Shown in pieces: positions 52,919-61,120 of a stretch of DNA of 64,000 bases. The translations under genes and the position numbers were made by a program. The notes under the pieces were generated by a model, which saw only the letters and a program-made list of their open reading frames with translations, did not search any database and was not told where the DNA came from. How positions within the stretch are numbered: position 1 is the first letter of the stretch; every line of letters starts with the position of its first letter. The DNA is from Motilibacter deserti (GTDB taxonomy: Bacteria > Actinomycetota > Actinomycetes > Motilibacterales > Motilibacteraceae), in contig NZ_JAANNP010000003.1 of NCBI RefSeq assembly GCF_011250635.1, positions 1 through 64,000 on the forward strand, given 5' to 3'.

Positions 52919-54790
52919 CTAGTTGATCTTGACGAGGCCGCCGGACAGGGTCGCCGTCGCGCCGCCGTTGAGGTCCAGGCTCGCGGAGCCGGCGACCTTG
53001 GCCCGCGCGCCGGTCATCTCCGCGGAGGCGCTGCCCGCGAGCTTCACGTTCAGCCCGTTCACCTGCACGTCGGTGTCGGCGGTGATGGTCACCTTGCTGC
53101 CCTTCATGGCCAGCTCGCCGGTCGCGTCGACGGTGATCCTGCCCTTGCCGGCGATCGTGATGTCGCCCTGCGCGTCGACCTTCACCAGGCCGTCGCTCAC
53201 GACGAGGACGCCTCCGCCGCCCTCGTCCTGGGCGAGCTTGAGCGAGAAGCGGGACCCCTTCGTCGCCACCTCGACGTGCTCCCTGCCGTCGGTGTCGTCG
53301 ATGAGGAAGTAGTGGCCCTTGCGCGACGTGAACGACCGCCGCGCCACCAGCCCGTCACTGCCGACCGCACCGTCGAACGCCGCGGGGCTCGGCTTGTCCT
53401 GGCCGTTGTAGAGGCCGCCCAGGACGTAGCCGCGCCGGGAGTCGCCCTGCTCGAAGGCGACGAGCACCTCGTCGTTCACCTCGGGAAGCACGATCGCGCC
53501 GCGGTCCGGGCCTGCGCCCGGCTGGACGACGCGCAGCCACCCGGACTCGAACGTGTCGTCATAGCGCGGGACCTTGACCTTCGCCTGGCAGATCCCGTCC
53601 TCGTCCTTGACGTCGGTCACGACGGCGCTCACGACCCCGGGGATGGGTGCGGAGACGAACGCCGGGCTGACGACCGAGGCCGAGGTCCCGCCGGATGTGA
53701 GGGCCTGCAACGAGCGCTCGTGCCGGCCCGTCGACGCGAAGTGAGTCACGTACTCGCCGTTGTCGAAGACGTGCCGCGTCACCGTCAGGGTGTACTTGCC
53801 GTCGAACGGCTCGCCCGCGAGGCCGAGGCTGACGGCTGCCCCCGCTCGGAGCTTCGGGTTGCCCCGGGCGATCCCCTCGAACTGCGCGTGCGTGCCCGCG
53901 ATCTGCTCCGCGAGCGCCTTGGCCGCAGCGTCCACCTGGCCCTGGCTGCCGAACGGCACGTCCACCGACACGCAGGAGCGGTCACCGAACGCCCGGGCCA
54001 GGGCGGCCGGGGACGTTCCCACCTGGGCGACGGACGTCGCCGCGAGCGCCCTGCCGATCAGCTCGCGCTTGGCGGGGATGTCCCAGCCCCTCACCTCGAC
54101 GTCCTTGACCTGTGAGTCGGAGGTGACCACGGCGCTGAACCGCAGGAGGTTGTCCCCCTGGATCAGCTGGAGCGGGTTGCGGTCGTCGAGCGTCCCGGGG
54201 CGCGGAGCGGCGCCGGACTCCGGCGCCGCGTAGAAGCTCACCTTGCCCTCCTGCATGAGAAGGACGAAGCCGACTTCACCCGCCAGCATTGTCAGGAACT
54301 CCGCGTCGGTGACGTTCGGCTGCGTCACGTGAGCGGTCGGCCCCCCGGGTGGCTCCTCCACCCGGCCGACGTCGAGGCCGGCCTCCCGGGCGACCTGCTT
54401 CACCACGTCGCCGTACGTCACGTCCTTGAACGCCCGGATGCGGCGCCCGCGGTAGAGCCGGTTCGCCTTGTCGAAGCCACGGAGCACCGTCCGCGTGCGC
54501 CCCCCTTCGAGCTCGGCCTCGAGCGCGGTGATCTCACCCTTGAAGATGCGCTCTCCGCCGGGGTGCACCTCCGACTGCACGGCCACGGTGACCTCCGCCG
54601 CGACCTCCGCGTGCGTCTTCGCGATCACGACGTGCTGCGGGTCGTGGAAGGAGAGGTAGAACGCGTCGGGCAGGTTCAGGTTGTCCTCGACGAAGGCGTA
54701 GCTCATCAGCGACTTCACGTCGTCGGGGAGCTGCCGTCCCGCGATCGTGACCATGAACGTCGCCCCCGCCTGCTGCCGGACGTTCGTCAT
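52919..54790 (-). CDS. VgrG-like central spike protein
   Basis: A 623-residue spike protein of the VgrG/Afp8 type. The first 370 residues match the gp27-like hub (LYRGRRIRAFKDVTYGDVVKQVAREAGL, TDAEFLTMLAGEVGF). Next is the gp5-like OB-fold with VVTDVKDEDGICQAKVKVPRYDDTFESGWLRVVQPGAG, PEVNDEVLVAFEQGD and VLGGLYNG. The end is a repetitive beta-helix (KVDAQGDITIAGKGRITVDATGELAMKG...) which forms the needle. ATG at 54790 follows GGGAG and overlaps the LysM gene's stop in ATGA. The PAAR protein should cap it. Confidence 0.93.
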   Translation of the reverse strand: MTNVRQQAGATFMVTIAGRQLPDDVKSLMSYAFVEDNLNLPDAFYLSFHDPQHVVIAKTHAEVAAEVTVAVQSEVHPGGERIFKGEITALEAELEGGRTRTVLRGFDKANRLYRGRRIRAFKDVTYGDVVKQVAREAGLDVGRVEEPPGGPTAHVTQPNVTDAEFLTMLAGEVGFVLLMQEGKVSFYAAPESGAAPRPGTLDDRNPLQLIQGDNLLRFSAVVTSDSQVKDVEVRGWDIPAKRELIGRALAATSVAQVGTSPAALARAFGDRSCVSVDVPFGSQGQVDAAAKALAEQIAGTHAQFEGIARGNPKLRAGAAVSLGLAGEPFDGKYTLTVTRHVFDNGEYVTHFASTGRHERSLQALTSGGTSASVVSPAFVSAPIPGVVSAVVTDVKDEDGICQAKVKVPRYDDTFESGWLRVVQPGAGPDRGAIVLPEVNDEVLVAFEQGDSRRGYVLGGLYNGQDKPSPAAFDGAVGSDGLVARRSFTSRKGHYFLIDDTDGREHVEVATKGSRFSLKLAQDEGGGGVLVVSDGLVKVDAQGDITIAGKGRITVDATGELAMKGSKVTITADTDVQVNGLNVKLAGSASAEMTGARAKVAGSASLDLNGGATATLSGGLVKIN

Positions 54791-55476
54791 GGCCGCTCCC
54801 AGTTGGGCGGCGGGATCTGCAACATCACGCCACTGGGGACCCGGGACGGGTCGACGATCCGGTTGGCCCGGGCGAGCGCCCGCCATTGCGCGGGCGACCC
54901 GTACTCCTCGTACGCGATGGAGGCGAGCGTGTCCCCGGCGACCACCCTGCGGGTGCGGTAGCCCGGCTCCCCGCCCGAGGTCGGGTTCTGGTTCGCCGCG
55001 TTGCTCGGGAACTCCTTCATCGTCACCTTGCAGCTGCCGCGGATCGGGGCTCCTCCGCCGCGGAACATGGTGTAGGTCACGGCGATGGACTCGACGTAGC
55101 CGAGGAAGCGGATCGCCTTGCCCCACTCGAAGAGCACGTAGGGCGCCACCGGGTGGTTGAGGGTGACCGTGCCCGGCTCGGGAGCAACTGCCTTCTTCAG
55201 CCGCTCCACTGATGTCGAGATGTCGCCGTTCGGCTTCTCGCTCTCATCGAGGAAGATCTCGACGGTGGCCGAAGCCGGCTTCGGCCCTTTGAACTCGGGC
55301 GGTGGTGCGTCGGCCTTCGTGGTCTCGACCTTCCAGTCGGCGGCGTGGGTGATCGACCACTCCTTGGGGTTGAAGGGAAAGCTGAACGTGTCGATGTCCC
55401 GAATGCCGCCGTCCTTGCCCGGCTGCTGCAGCGTCAGCGTCGCCTTGAGCAGGTTCTCCTGCGCGTGCGTCACCAT
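54787..55476 (-). CDS. LysM-domain eCIS hub/tube-baseplate protein
   Basis: A 229-residue protein of the Afp7/gp53-like class. Most of it is a beta-rich domain with FSFPFNPKEWSITHAADW and VLFEWGKAIRFLGYVESIAVTYTMF, typical of eCIS 'LysM' proteins. At the C-terminus is a LysM module (YRTRRVVAGDTLASIAYEEYGSPAQWRALARANRI). In contractile tails this module fixes the spike hub to the wedge rather than binding the cell wall. ATG at 55476 overlaps the previous stop in TGATG, and its stop overlaps VgrG in ATGA, so three genes are translationally coupled. Confidence 0.9.
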   Translation of the reverse strand: MVTHAQENLLKATLTLQQPGKDGGIRDIDTFSFPFNPKEWSITHAADWKVETTKADAPPPEFKGPKPASATVEIFLDESEKPNGDISTSVERLKKAVAPEPGTVTLNHPVAPYVLFEWGKAIRFLGYVESIAVTYTMFRGGGAPIRGSCKVTMKEFPSNAANQNPTSGGEPGYRTRRVVAGDTLASIAYEEYGSPAQWRALARANRIVDPSRVPSGVMLQIPPPNWERP

Positions 55477-55934
55477 CAGCCGGCCCGCCGTCCCGGGTGC
55501 GCGGCCTCGATGAAGCCGTGGTGCGCCAGCTCCAGGGTCTCGCTGGCGGCCTTCAGGTTCTCCACCCCGAAGCCGGGGCCGGTCCAGCGGACGGGGATGA
55601 CGCCGTCGAGGCTCCAGGACACCACTTCCTGGCCGTCGGGCCCGAGCGCCGCGATCCGCGCGGTCGTGCGGGTCACGCCCGTGGCGAGGCTCGCGAACCA
55701 TTCGGCCACCAAGGAGCTGTCGCGGCCGATGGGCCGCCCCACCTTGACGTTCGGGTACTTCAGCCGGCCGGGCAGCTGGTGGACGAAGAAGTTGTTCCCG
55801 CCCTCCTCCCGGGTCTCGACCGTCGTCTCCCACCCGAGCCCCTCGAAGCTGTTCCACAGCCCGAGCTTGTGGCCGTCGATCTCCACCGAGAACATGTACG
55901 CGACTGCGGGGTACTCGGTCTTCTCGTCCGCCAT
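55476..55934 (-). CDS. phage tail tube-like protein (Afp5-type)
   Basis: A 152-residue tail tube protein of the T4 gp19/Afp1-Afp5 fold, starting YPAVAYMFSVEIDGHKLGLWNSFEGLGWETTVETREEGG and ending LKAASETLELAHHGF. This is the second tube-like gene of the cluster; its place next to the LysM and VgrG genes suggests that it forms the first ring(s) on the spike hub. The ATG at 55934 follows GAGGAGAGG; a longer frame upstream has no tube-like sequence. Confidence 0.9.
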   Translation of the reverse strand: MADEKTEYPAVAYMFSVEIDGHKLGLWNSFEGLGWETTVETREEGGNNFFVHQLPGRLKYPNVKVGRPIGRDSSLVAEWFASLATGVTRTTARIAALGPDGQEVVSWSLDGVIPVRWTGPGFGVENLKAASETLELAHHGFIEAAHPGRRAG

Positions 55935-55972
55935 CGTCCTCTCCTCCTCGGCCGTGTCGTGGGGTACGCGGG

Positions 55973-58900
55973 TCAGCGCAGGAGCCCGGCTCCGCGCCCG
56001 GCCCGCTCCAGGTCGAGCCGGAGCTCGGTGCGCAGCCGCCACCGGATGCGGTCGTAGAGCTTGCGGGCCAGCTCGTCCAGGTCGCCGGTGTCGCCGCCGC
56101 CTGCGGGCGGGGCAGCGGAAGGCGGGTCGGTGACCGTGCTGCCCGTCGCCGTCGACGCCGGCGGCTGCGCGGCGGGGAACTCCAGGGACCCGTCGGCGGC
56201 GCGCTGTGCCACACCCGTGGCGAGCACGGCGCTCCCGGCTCCCGCGACGGGCGCCATCGCGTACGCGGTGGTCGTCCCCGTGTCCGGTCCGGTGCTCGTC
56301 CCGCTCTCGGAGGCTGCGGCGGTGCGGGGCGCAGGCGAGGCCAGGGGCAGCGGGAGACGGGAGTCATGCGCCTGGACGGGGAGGGCCGCCGGGGGAACGA
56401 CGTCCCAAGGGTGGTCGGTCAGGGGCGTCAGGCGGCCGGCGCTGCGCGGCTGGACCGGCAGGGGAGCCGGGCGCCCGGCCGACTGGACGCCCGCGAACGT
56501 CCCGAGTGGTCCTACCGCAGTCGGTGCAGCGGCGCCGGTAGGCCCCGCCGGGTGGCCGGCGGGCGAGGGAGCCGTCGACCACACGCCGGCCCCCGAGGTC
56601 GTGGCGACGCCCGGCGTCCCGCTCGTCTGCGGACTGGTGTACGCCTGCCCAGAAGGCGCCGCGTCGAGCGCGTGCCGGAGGACGAGCACGCCGGGAGCGA
56701 GCGACGAGATCGGTGCATCTGGCGACGAGCGCGGCGGCACCGTCACAGCCCCTGCTGTCATGTGCCCGGAACTGCCGTTCGTGCCTCCTGCTTCGGGCGA
56801 TGGCGACGGCGCACGGTCCGGCGCCGGTCGCGGAGGGACATGCACCGCGCCGAGGAGCGTCGGGGGCAGGCGCAGCGGGGGGCTCGTCGGGGAGGCCGGC
56901 GTGATGCGCTGCACGAGCGCGCTGCGCTGCCCGACTGCGGTGCGCTGCGTCAGGTGTAGGCGGATTGCCGTCATGGCGCGCTGCACCGCGGAGGATGGCG
57001 CGACCCCCGACAGAGCCGGCTGCTGCAGGGGAGTCAGCTCAGGCCCCGCCTGCACAGAAGCGTCGTCGCGGCCGGGTCCACCGCTGGCACGCGGTGGAGC
57101 CGCCGGTCGTGGCCCGGCTGCCAGCGTCAGCGCCGCCGTGGAGCCGGTCACGGCAACCTCGTCGCCGGACAGGCCGGCTGCCGGTGCTCGAGTCCCGAGC
57201 AGTGGCTCCGCGGACACCCGTACGTCGTCCGCGCTCGGCGGGGCCGTCGACAAGCTGGTCTCCCCCTGGACCAAGACCCCCGCCTCGTCCGGCGTGCGGG
57301 CTACGAGCGCCTCCGGCGCCGGTGCCCCACCCGCGTGGACGACGTCGCCCGTGTCGATGGGCAGCGCGCCCTGCTCGCTGGCGGAGGAGCCCTCCGCGGA
57401 CGGGGACGTCTCACCGGGCGCTGTGGGAGCCGGGACGGGCGGGGTCGGGCCGGCTCCCGCGGTCCGCGCAGACGAGGGATTTTCAGGGACCGATGGTCGG
57501 CGGGCCAGCAGAGGCAGCCGTTGCAGCGCCGCACCGACAGCGGCCGGGCTGCCTCCGGTAAGACTGGGAGCCGCGGAGGCTCCGTCCCCGAGCGCGGACG
57601 CCGGCAGGAGGGCGTCAGCTGCGGGCGCCGGCTGCACGACGACGGAGCCGGGCCGGCGGAGCGCGGCTTCGGGGACCGGAGCGGCCGGAGCGCGCTGCAC
57701 AAGCGCCGGCGTGGTGGTGTGCTTATCGGAGCTTTGCGGAACCGGCCCGGGCGGTTGCGCCTGCGCAAGGGCGTCCAGAGGCTGGTCCGAGGCCGCGGTC
57801 GGGTGCGTACGTGGCGTCGACGCGTGCGTCGCGGCCGCGGCGGGACGCCGATCACCGGGGGGCGTGGGCAGCGACAGCCGCTGGGCCACGGGCCCGCTCA
57901 CGGGTAGGCCGGCGGCGGGGGTGCCGGCCGAGGGCATGTCCGCACCGGTGACCGCCAGGTCCGTCGACGTCAGCCCGCCCGGCGACAGCCCGGCGGCGCG
58001 CGTCGTGGAGCCGGCGACCGCGTCGACGCCCTCGGCGGCCGTGTCGACACCGGTGCCGGGGGACACGGTCTCGGCGGAGGGCGCGGGTGCCAACGGCTCT
58101 GGGGCCGTGGCGGTGCCGGAGGGCGCGGACGGAGCGTCGGGAACGGAGGCGATGTCGACGGGCCCGCGCTCGGCGCCGGAGGCCGGTAGGTGGGGCGCGG
58201 CGGGGGCCGGCGGGGACGCGACCGGCAGTGGCTCAGGCACCGACGCCGGCTCCGAGGCGGGCGTGGCTACCGCTTCCGACGCCGGCGTAGCTAGCGCGTC
58301 AGGGACCGGCGCACCTGCGGGCTGCGGCGCGCTCGCGGTCGCGTCGACTCGTCCGGTGGCGGCGGCGGCGGCCCGAGCCCGGGCGAAGGTGTAGGCCGCA
58401 CGCTGGACCGCTCGGCGCTGGATGGGAGGAGCCAGCCCGTCGGGCGTTGTGGAGGAGGTGGCCGCGGCCGCCGGAGGCAGCGGAAGCGTGGTTCCTGCTT
58501 CCGCGGGCGGTCCGGCCGGCGGCTGGGCCGCGTGGCGCTGCACGAGCGGGGTCGCGGAAGACAGCGGGGCGTCAGCGGCAGCGGACGTCTGCGTCGGCTG
58601 GGCCTCGCCCGTCCGCGCCGTGGGCGTCGGCAGCGGAGCGTCGGCCGAAGGAGGGCCCGGAAGGAGCAGCCCTGTCGAACCAGTGGCGGCGATCGGGTCG
58701 GCCGGAGCCGCCGTATCGACCGGGGCAGCCGGGTGGGCCGGTCCGTCCGGGGCAGGCACGGCCTGCGACGCCTGTGCTGCGGAGGCGCCAGCCGGGGCCG
58801 ACGCGGCGGTGGGCGGAGGCGGGGCAACTGGGCCCACGGCCCCGGGAGACGGTTCCGCCAGCGACGGCCCGGCCGAGGACGACGCGTCCGCGGCCGGGAG

Positions 58901-60040
58901 GCGCGACACGACCGGCGCCAGCGGGAGGCTCGCTGGAGCTTGCCCCGCCAGCTGCGCCGAGGACGGCGCCGACGGCGGCGGGACCGCCGCCGGGGATCCC
59001 GCCGGAGGCACCGTCCACGCCTCAGGCGCCGTCGGCGACAGAGGCGCCGTGGGCGACAGAGGCACCGCCTGCGACGCAGGCACCGCCTGCGACGGAGGCG
59101 CTGGCGCCTCCGCGGACGGGGACGCCGTCGTCACAGGGTCGGGGGTCGGCCCCGGTGGCCGGGTGCTTTCCCAGGCCGGGGGCGCGGAAGCGTCCGTCAG
59201 GCGCTGGACGGGCGCGGACAGCGGCGCCGGTGGCTGCGCCAGCGGCAGCGGCGCGTCCGGCGTCGCGCCTGACGGGACGGCAGGTGGAAGAGCCGGAGCG
59301 GCCCTGGCTGGACCGGATACGGGTGCCGGCGGAAGCCCGGGGGAGTCCCCGTCCGCGGGAGGAGGCGCCGCTTCGACCGCGCTCTCGACGGAAGCCGCCG
59401 ACGGCGTCTCGGCTGCTGTCGCGGCCGGAGGCGCCGCCACCGGCCGGTGCAGGGGCAGGGCCTCCGCTCGCCACGGCTCCTCGACGGCGGCGGGCGCGTG
59501 GACGGGACGGTCCGGGGCGGCGACGAGCGGTGCGGTGGCCAGCCGCAGCACGGGGACCGCGGGCAGGACCGGCGCGTCGGGCCGGACCGGTACGGGAAGC
59601 GAGTTCGGCCCAGCGGGGGAGCTCGGCTCGGCCGACCGGCCCGGCACAGGGATCGGGCCTGGAGCCGACGGGAGGCCACCCGGGACAGCGCCCCCGCGCG
59701 GGCCGGGCGGGCGTACGAACGGAAGCTCAGTGGTCCGCGCGACGGACGGCCACTCCACGACCGGCCGGGCCAGGCCGGCGACGAGGCCGCTCGGCGCCGC
59801 AGGGGAAACGGCGTGCGCCAGGCCGCGGCTGAGGCGGGTCGGTCGCGGGGCCACGAGGTCCTCCCGGACGTCGGCCCCGACCTTGAAGGTGCGCGGGAAG
59901 GCGCCGGCCGTGCGCTGCAGCGGCGGCAGGCCCTGCAATGACGCGGGTATAGGCATCGCTGCGGGAGGAGATGCGGCGGCCGGAGGCGCGCTGCCCAGTG
60001 CCTCACGACGCGCTCCGCGCCTCCACCTCCAGCGCTCCAT
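55973..60040 (-). CDS. giant disordered Pro/Ala-rich eCIS-associated protein
   Basis: A 1355-residue protein of which nearly all is Pro/Ala/Ser/Thr/Val-rich and probably unfolded. Conserved-looking parts are the N-terminus (LPPLQRTAGAFPRTFKVG, about 38-55, and RPTRLSRGLAHAVS) and a C-terminal charged helix (ELARKLYDRIRWRLRTELRL, then LERAG). Many (V/L)QR tripeptides occur through the chain. Long frames on the other strand exist, but this frame has an ATG behind GGGAG, fits the operon with one base spacing, and ends in a helix seen in actinobacterial eCIS clusters. It might be a tape measure, a tail-length or cargo-binding protein; no function is established. Confidence 0.78.
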   Translation of the reverse strand: MERWRWRRGARREALGSAPPAAASPPAAMPIPASLQGLPPLQRTAGAFPRTFKVGADVREDLVAPRPTRLSRGLAHAVSPAAPSGLVAGLARPVVEWPSVARTTELPFVRPPGPRGGAVPGGLPSAPGPIPVPGRSAEPSSPAGPNSLPVPVRPDAPVLPAVPVLRLATAPLVAAPDRPVHAPAAVEEPWRAEALPLHRPVAAPPAATAAETPSAASVESAVEAAPPPADGDSPGLPPAPVSGPARAAPALPPAVPSGATPDAPLPLAQPPAPLSAPVQRLTDASAPPAWESTRPPGPTPDPVTTASPSAEAPAPPSQAVPASQAVPLSPTAPLSPTAPEAWTVPPAGSPAAVPPPSAPSSAQLAGQAPASLPLAPVVSRLPAADASSSAGPSLAEPSPGAVGPVAPPPPTAASAPAGASAAQASQAVPAPDGPAHPAAPVDTAAPADPIAATGSTGLLLPGPPSADAPLPTPTARTGEAQPTQTSAAADAPLSSATPLVQRHAAQPPAGPPAEAGTTLPLPPAAAATSSTTPDGLAPPIQRRAVQRAAYTFARARAAAAATGRVDATASAPQPAGAPVPDALATPASEAVATPASEPASVPEPLPVASPPAPAAPHLPASGAERGPVDIASVPDAPSAPSGTATAPEPLAPAPSAETVSPGTGVDTAAEGVDAVAGSTTRAAGLSPGGLTSTDLAVTGADMPSAGTPAAGLPVSGPVAQRLSLPTPPGDRRPAAAATHASTPRTHPTAASDQPLDALAQAQPPGPVPQSSDKHTTTPALVQRAPAAPVPEAALRRPGSVVVQPAPAADALLPASALGDGASAAPSLTGGSPAAVGAALQRLPLLARRPSVPENPSSARTAGAGPTPPVPAPTAPGETSPSAEGSSASEQGALPIDTGDVVHAGGAPAPEALVARTPDEAGVLVQGETSLSTAPPSADDVRVSAEPLLGTRAPAAGLSGDEVAVTGSTAALTLAAGPRPAAPPRASGGPGRDDASVQAGPELTPLQQPALSGVAPSSAVQRAMTAIRLHLTQRTAVGQRSALVQRITPASPTSPPLRLPPTLLGAVHVPPRPAPDRAPSPSPEAGGTNGSSGHMTAGAVTVPPRSSPDAPISSLAPGVLVLRHALDAAPSGQAYTSPQTSGTPGVATTSGAGVWSTAPSPAGHPAGPTGAAAPTAVGPLGTFAGVQSAGRPAPLPVQPRSAGRLTPLTDHPWDVVPPAALPVQAHDSRLPLPLASPAPRTAAASESGTSTGPDTGTTTAYAMAPVAGAGSAVLATGVAQRAADGSLEFPAAQPPASTATGSTVTDPPSAAPPAGGGDTGDLDELARKLYDRIRWRLRTELRLDLERAGRGAGLLR

Positions 60041-60041
60041 C

Positions 60042-60209
60042 TCAGGACTCCCTCTCCTCGTTGAGGCGCTCGTTGATGTCGGCGATCTGCGCGAGGAACC
60101 GCTGCCGGGTCGGGTGCTCGAGGTCGAGGATCTCCTCGTAGGACCAGTGGAAGTGGTAGGCGATGTACGCGATCTCCGTGTCCAGCCGGCCCACCGCGTA
60201 CGTCGTCAT
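60042..60209 (-). CDS. DUF6760 family eCIS-associated small protein
   Basis: A 55-residue protein, too short for routine gene calls, that fits DUF6760: VGRLDTEIAYIAYHFHWSYEEILDLEHPTRQRFLAQIADINERL. Genes of this kind sit next to the tail assembly protein gene in actinobacterial eCIS loci, and may form a split pair like the phage tail assembly chaperones. Its ATG overlaps the preceding stop in ATGA, and the next gene starts one base after its own stop. Confidence 0.85.
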   Translation of the reverse strand: MTTYAVGRLDTEIAYIAYHFHWSYEEILDLEHPTRQRFLAQIADINERLNEERES

Positions 60210-60640
60210 TCCCCCAGGCGGCCCGCGGCGATGTCGACGGCGAACTCGTGCGTGCACTCGGGGCAGGTGACCGCCGCCCTGGTGTGCCCTTCCTGGTTGA
60301 TCCGCCGGTAGAGGTCCTGCAGAAAGGCCAGGTCCGAGGCGAAGAGGTGCTCGATCACCCAGTCGGTGATCTTCTCGACCGTGCCGAGGCGGGTGACGAC
60401 CCGCGCGAGCAGCACGACGCTGAGGTACTCCGGACGCTCCCGCACGCGCCCGTCGTAGAGCGGGGACAGCTCGTCGCGCGCCGTCGCCAGCCGCATCGTG
60501 CCCTCGCGGTGCACGGTGCCGTCCTCGTCGACGTACCCCCGCGGAAGCACGAAGTCGAATTCGGTACGCAGCGGCTGGACCTCAGGCGCCGGCGCGGCCG
60601 TGACGGCAACGGCCGGCGCCATGGCGAGGCCACGCTTCAT
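60206..60640 (-). CDS. phage tail assembly protein
   Basis: A 144-residue protein typical of eCIS clusters: FDFVLPRGYVDEDGTVHREGTMRLATARDEL, PEYLSVVLLARVVTRLG, HLFASDLAFLQDLYRRIN, and a C-terminal zinc-finger-like CPECTHEF (only one CxxC). It probably acts as a tail assembly chaperone together with DUF6760. It is coupled by 4-base overlaps to the tube gene upstream and the DUF6760 gene downstream. Confidence 0.87.
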   Translation of the reverse strand: MKRGLAMAPAVAVTAAPAPEVQPLRTEFDFVLPRGYVDEDGTVHREGTMRLATARDELSPLYDGRVRERPEYLSVVLLARVVTRLGTVEKITDWVIEHLFASDLAFLQDLYRRINQEGHTRAAVTCPECTHEFAVDIAAGRLGE

Positions 60641-61083
60641 CCCTTCTCCACCTGGATGCCGACGTGGTGGACGGTCAGCTTCTCCTTGGTGGCGTTGGCG
60701 TCACCGGCTTTGAGGGCGTCGATCTCGAGGCTGGCGGGCTGGCAGTCGAGAAGGGTGTAGCGCACGACCGGCGTGAGCATCGTGTCGTAGACGACGACCT
60801 CGGCGTTGCCGCGCGGCAGCTTCCCCTCGGCCGCTTCCTTCAGCCAATCGGCGAACTGCGTGTCCTCGGTGACCGCGCGGGTCAGCGTGACCGTCCCGGA
60901 CTTCGCGCGCGCCGGGATCTTGGTGACGACGTACTTGCCGTCGGCGGTCTGCGTCTTGACCTCGACCATGTCGAGCTCCTGCTTCAGGCCGCTGATCTCC
61001 ATGATGCCCTTGGCCTGGTGCTGGTCCATGGTGAAGCCGAACGAGGTGCCGATCACCGCGTCGAACTTGTCGATGAGACCCAC
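60637..61083 (-). CDS. major inner tube protein (Afp1-type)
   Basis: A 148-residue tail tube protein, starting DAVIGTSFGFTMDQHQAKGIMEISGLKQELDMVEVKT and with FADWLKEAAEG and YTLLDCQPASLEIDALKAGD. It directly follows the sheath gene, the usual place of the abundant inner tube subunit. The GTG at 61083 lies eight bases after AAGGAG. It differs from the tube-like protein at 55476, so the cluster encodes two tube types as AFP and PVC systems do. Confidence 0.9.
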   Translation of the reverse strand: MGLIDKFDAVIGTSFGFTMDQHQAKGIMEISGLKQELDMVEVKTQTADGKYVVTKIPARAKSGTVTLTRAVTEDTQFADWLKEAAEGKLPRGNAEVVVYDTMLTPVVRYTLLDCQPASLEIDALKAGDANATKEKLTVHHVGIQVEKG

Positions 61084-61120
61084 TGGTCACTCCTTCGGAC
61101 GTGTCGGGTTGCGCGCTGGC

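Noticed and set aside
58422-60311. Long open frame on the plus strand opposite the disordered protein
   Set aside because: Its translation is Gly/Ala low-complexity without any domain; it is a mirror of the Pro/Ala codons of the real gene, which fits the operon and has a ribosome binding site.
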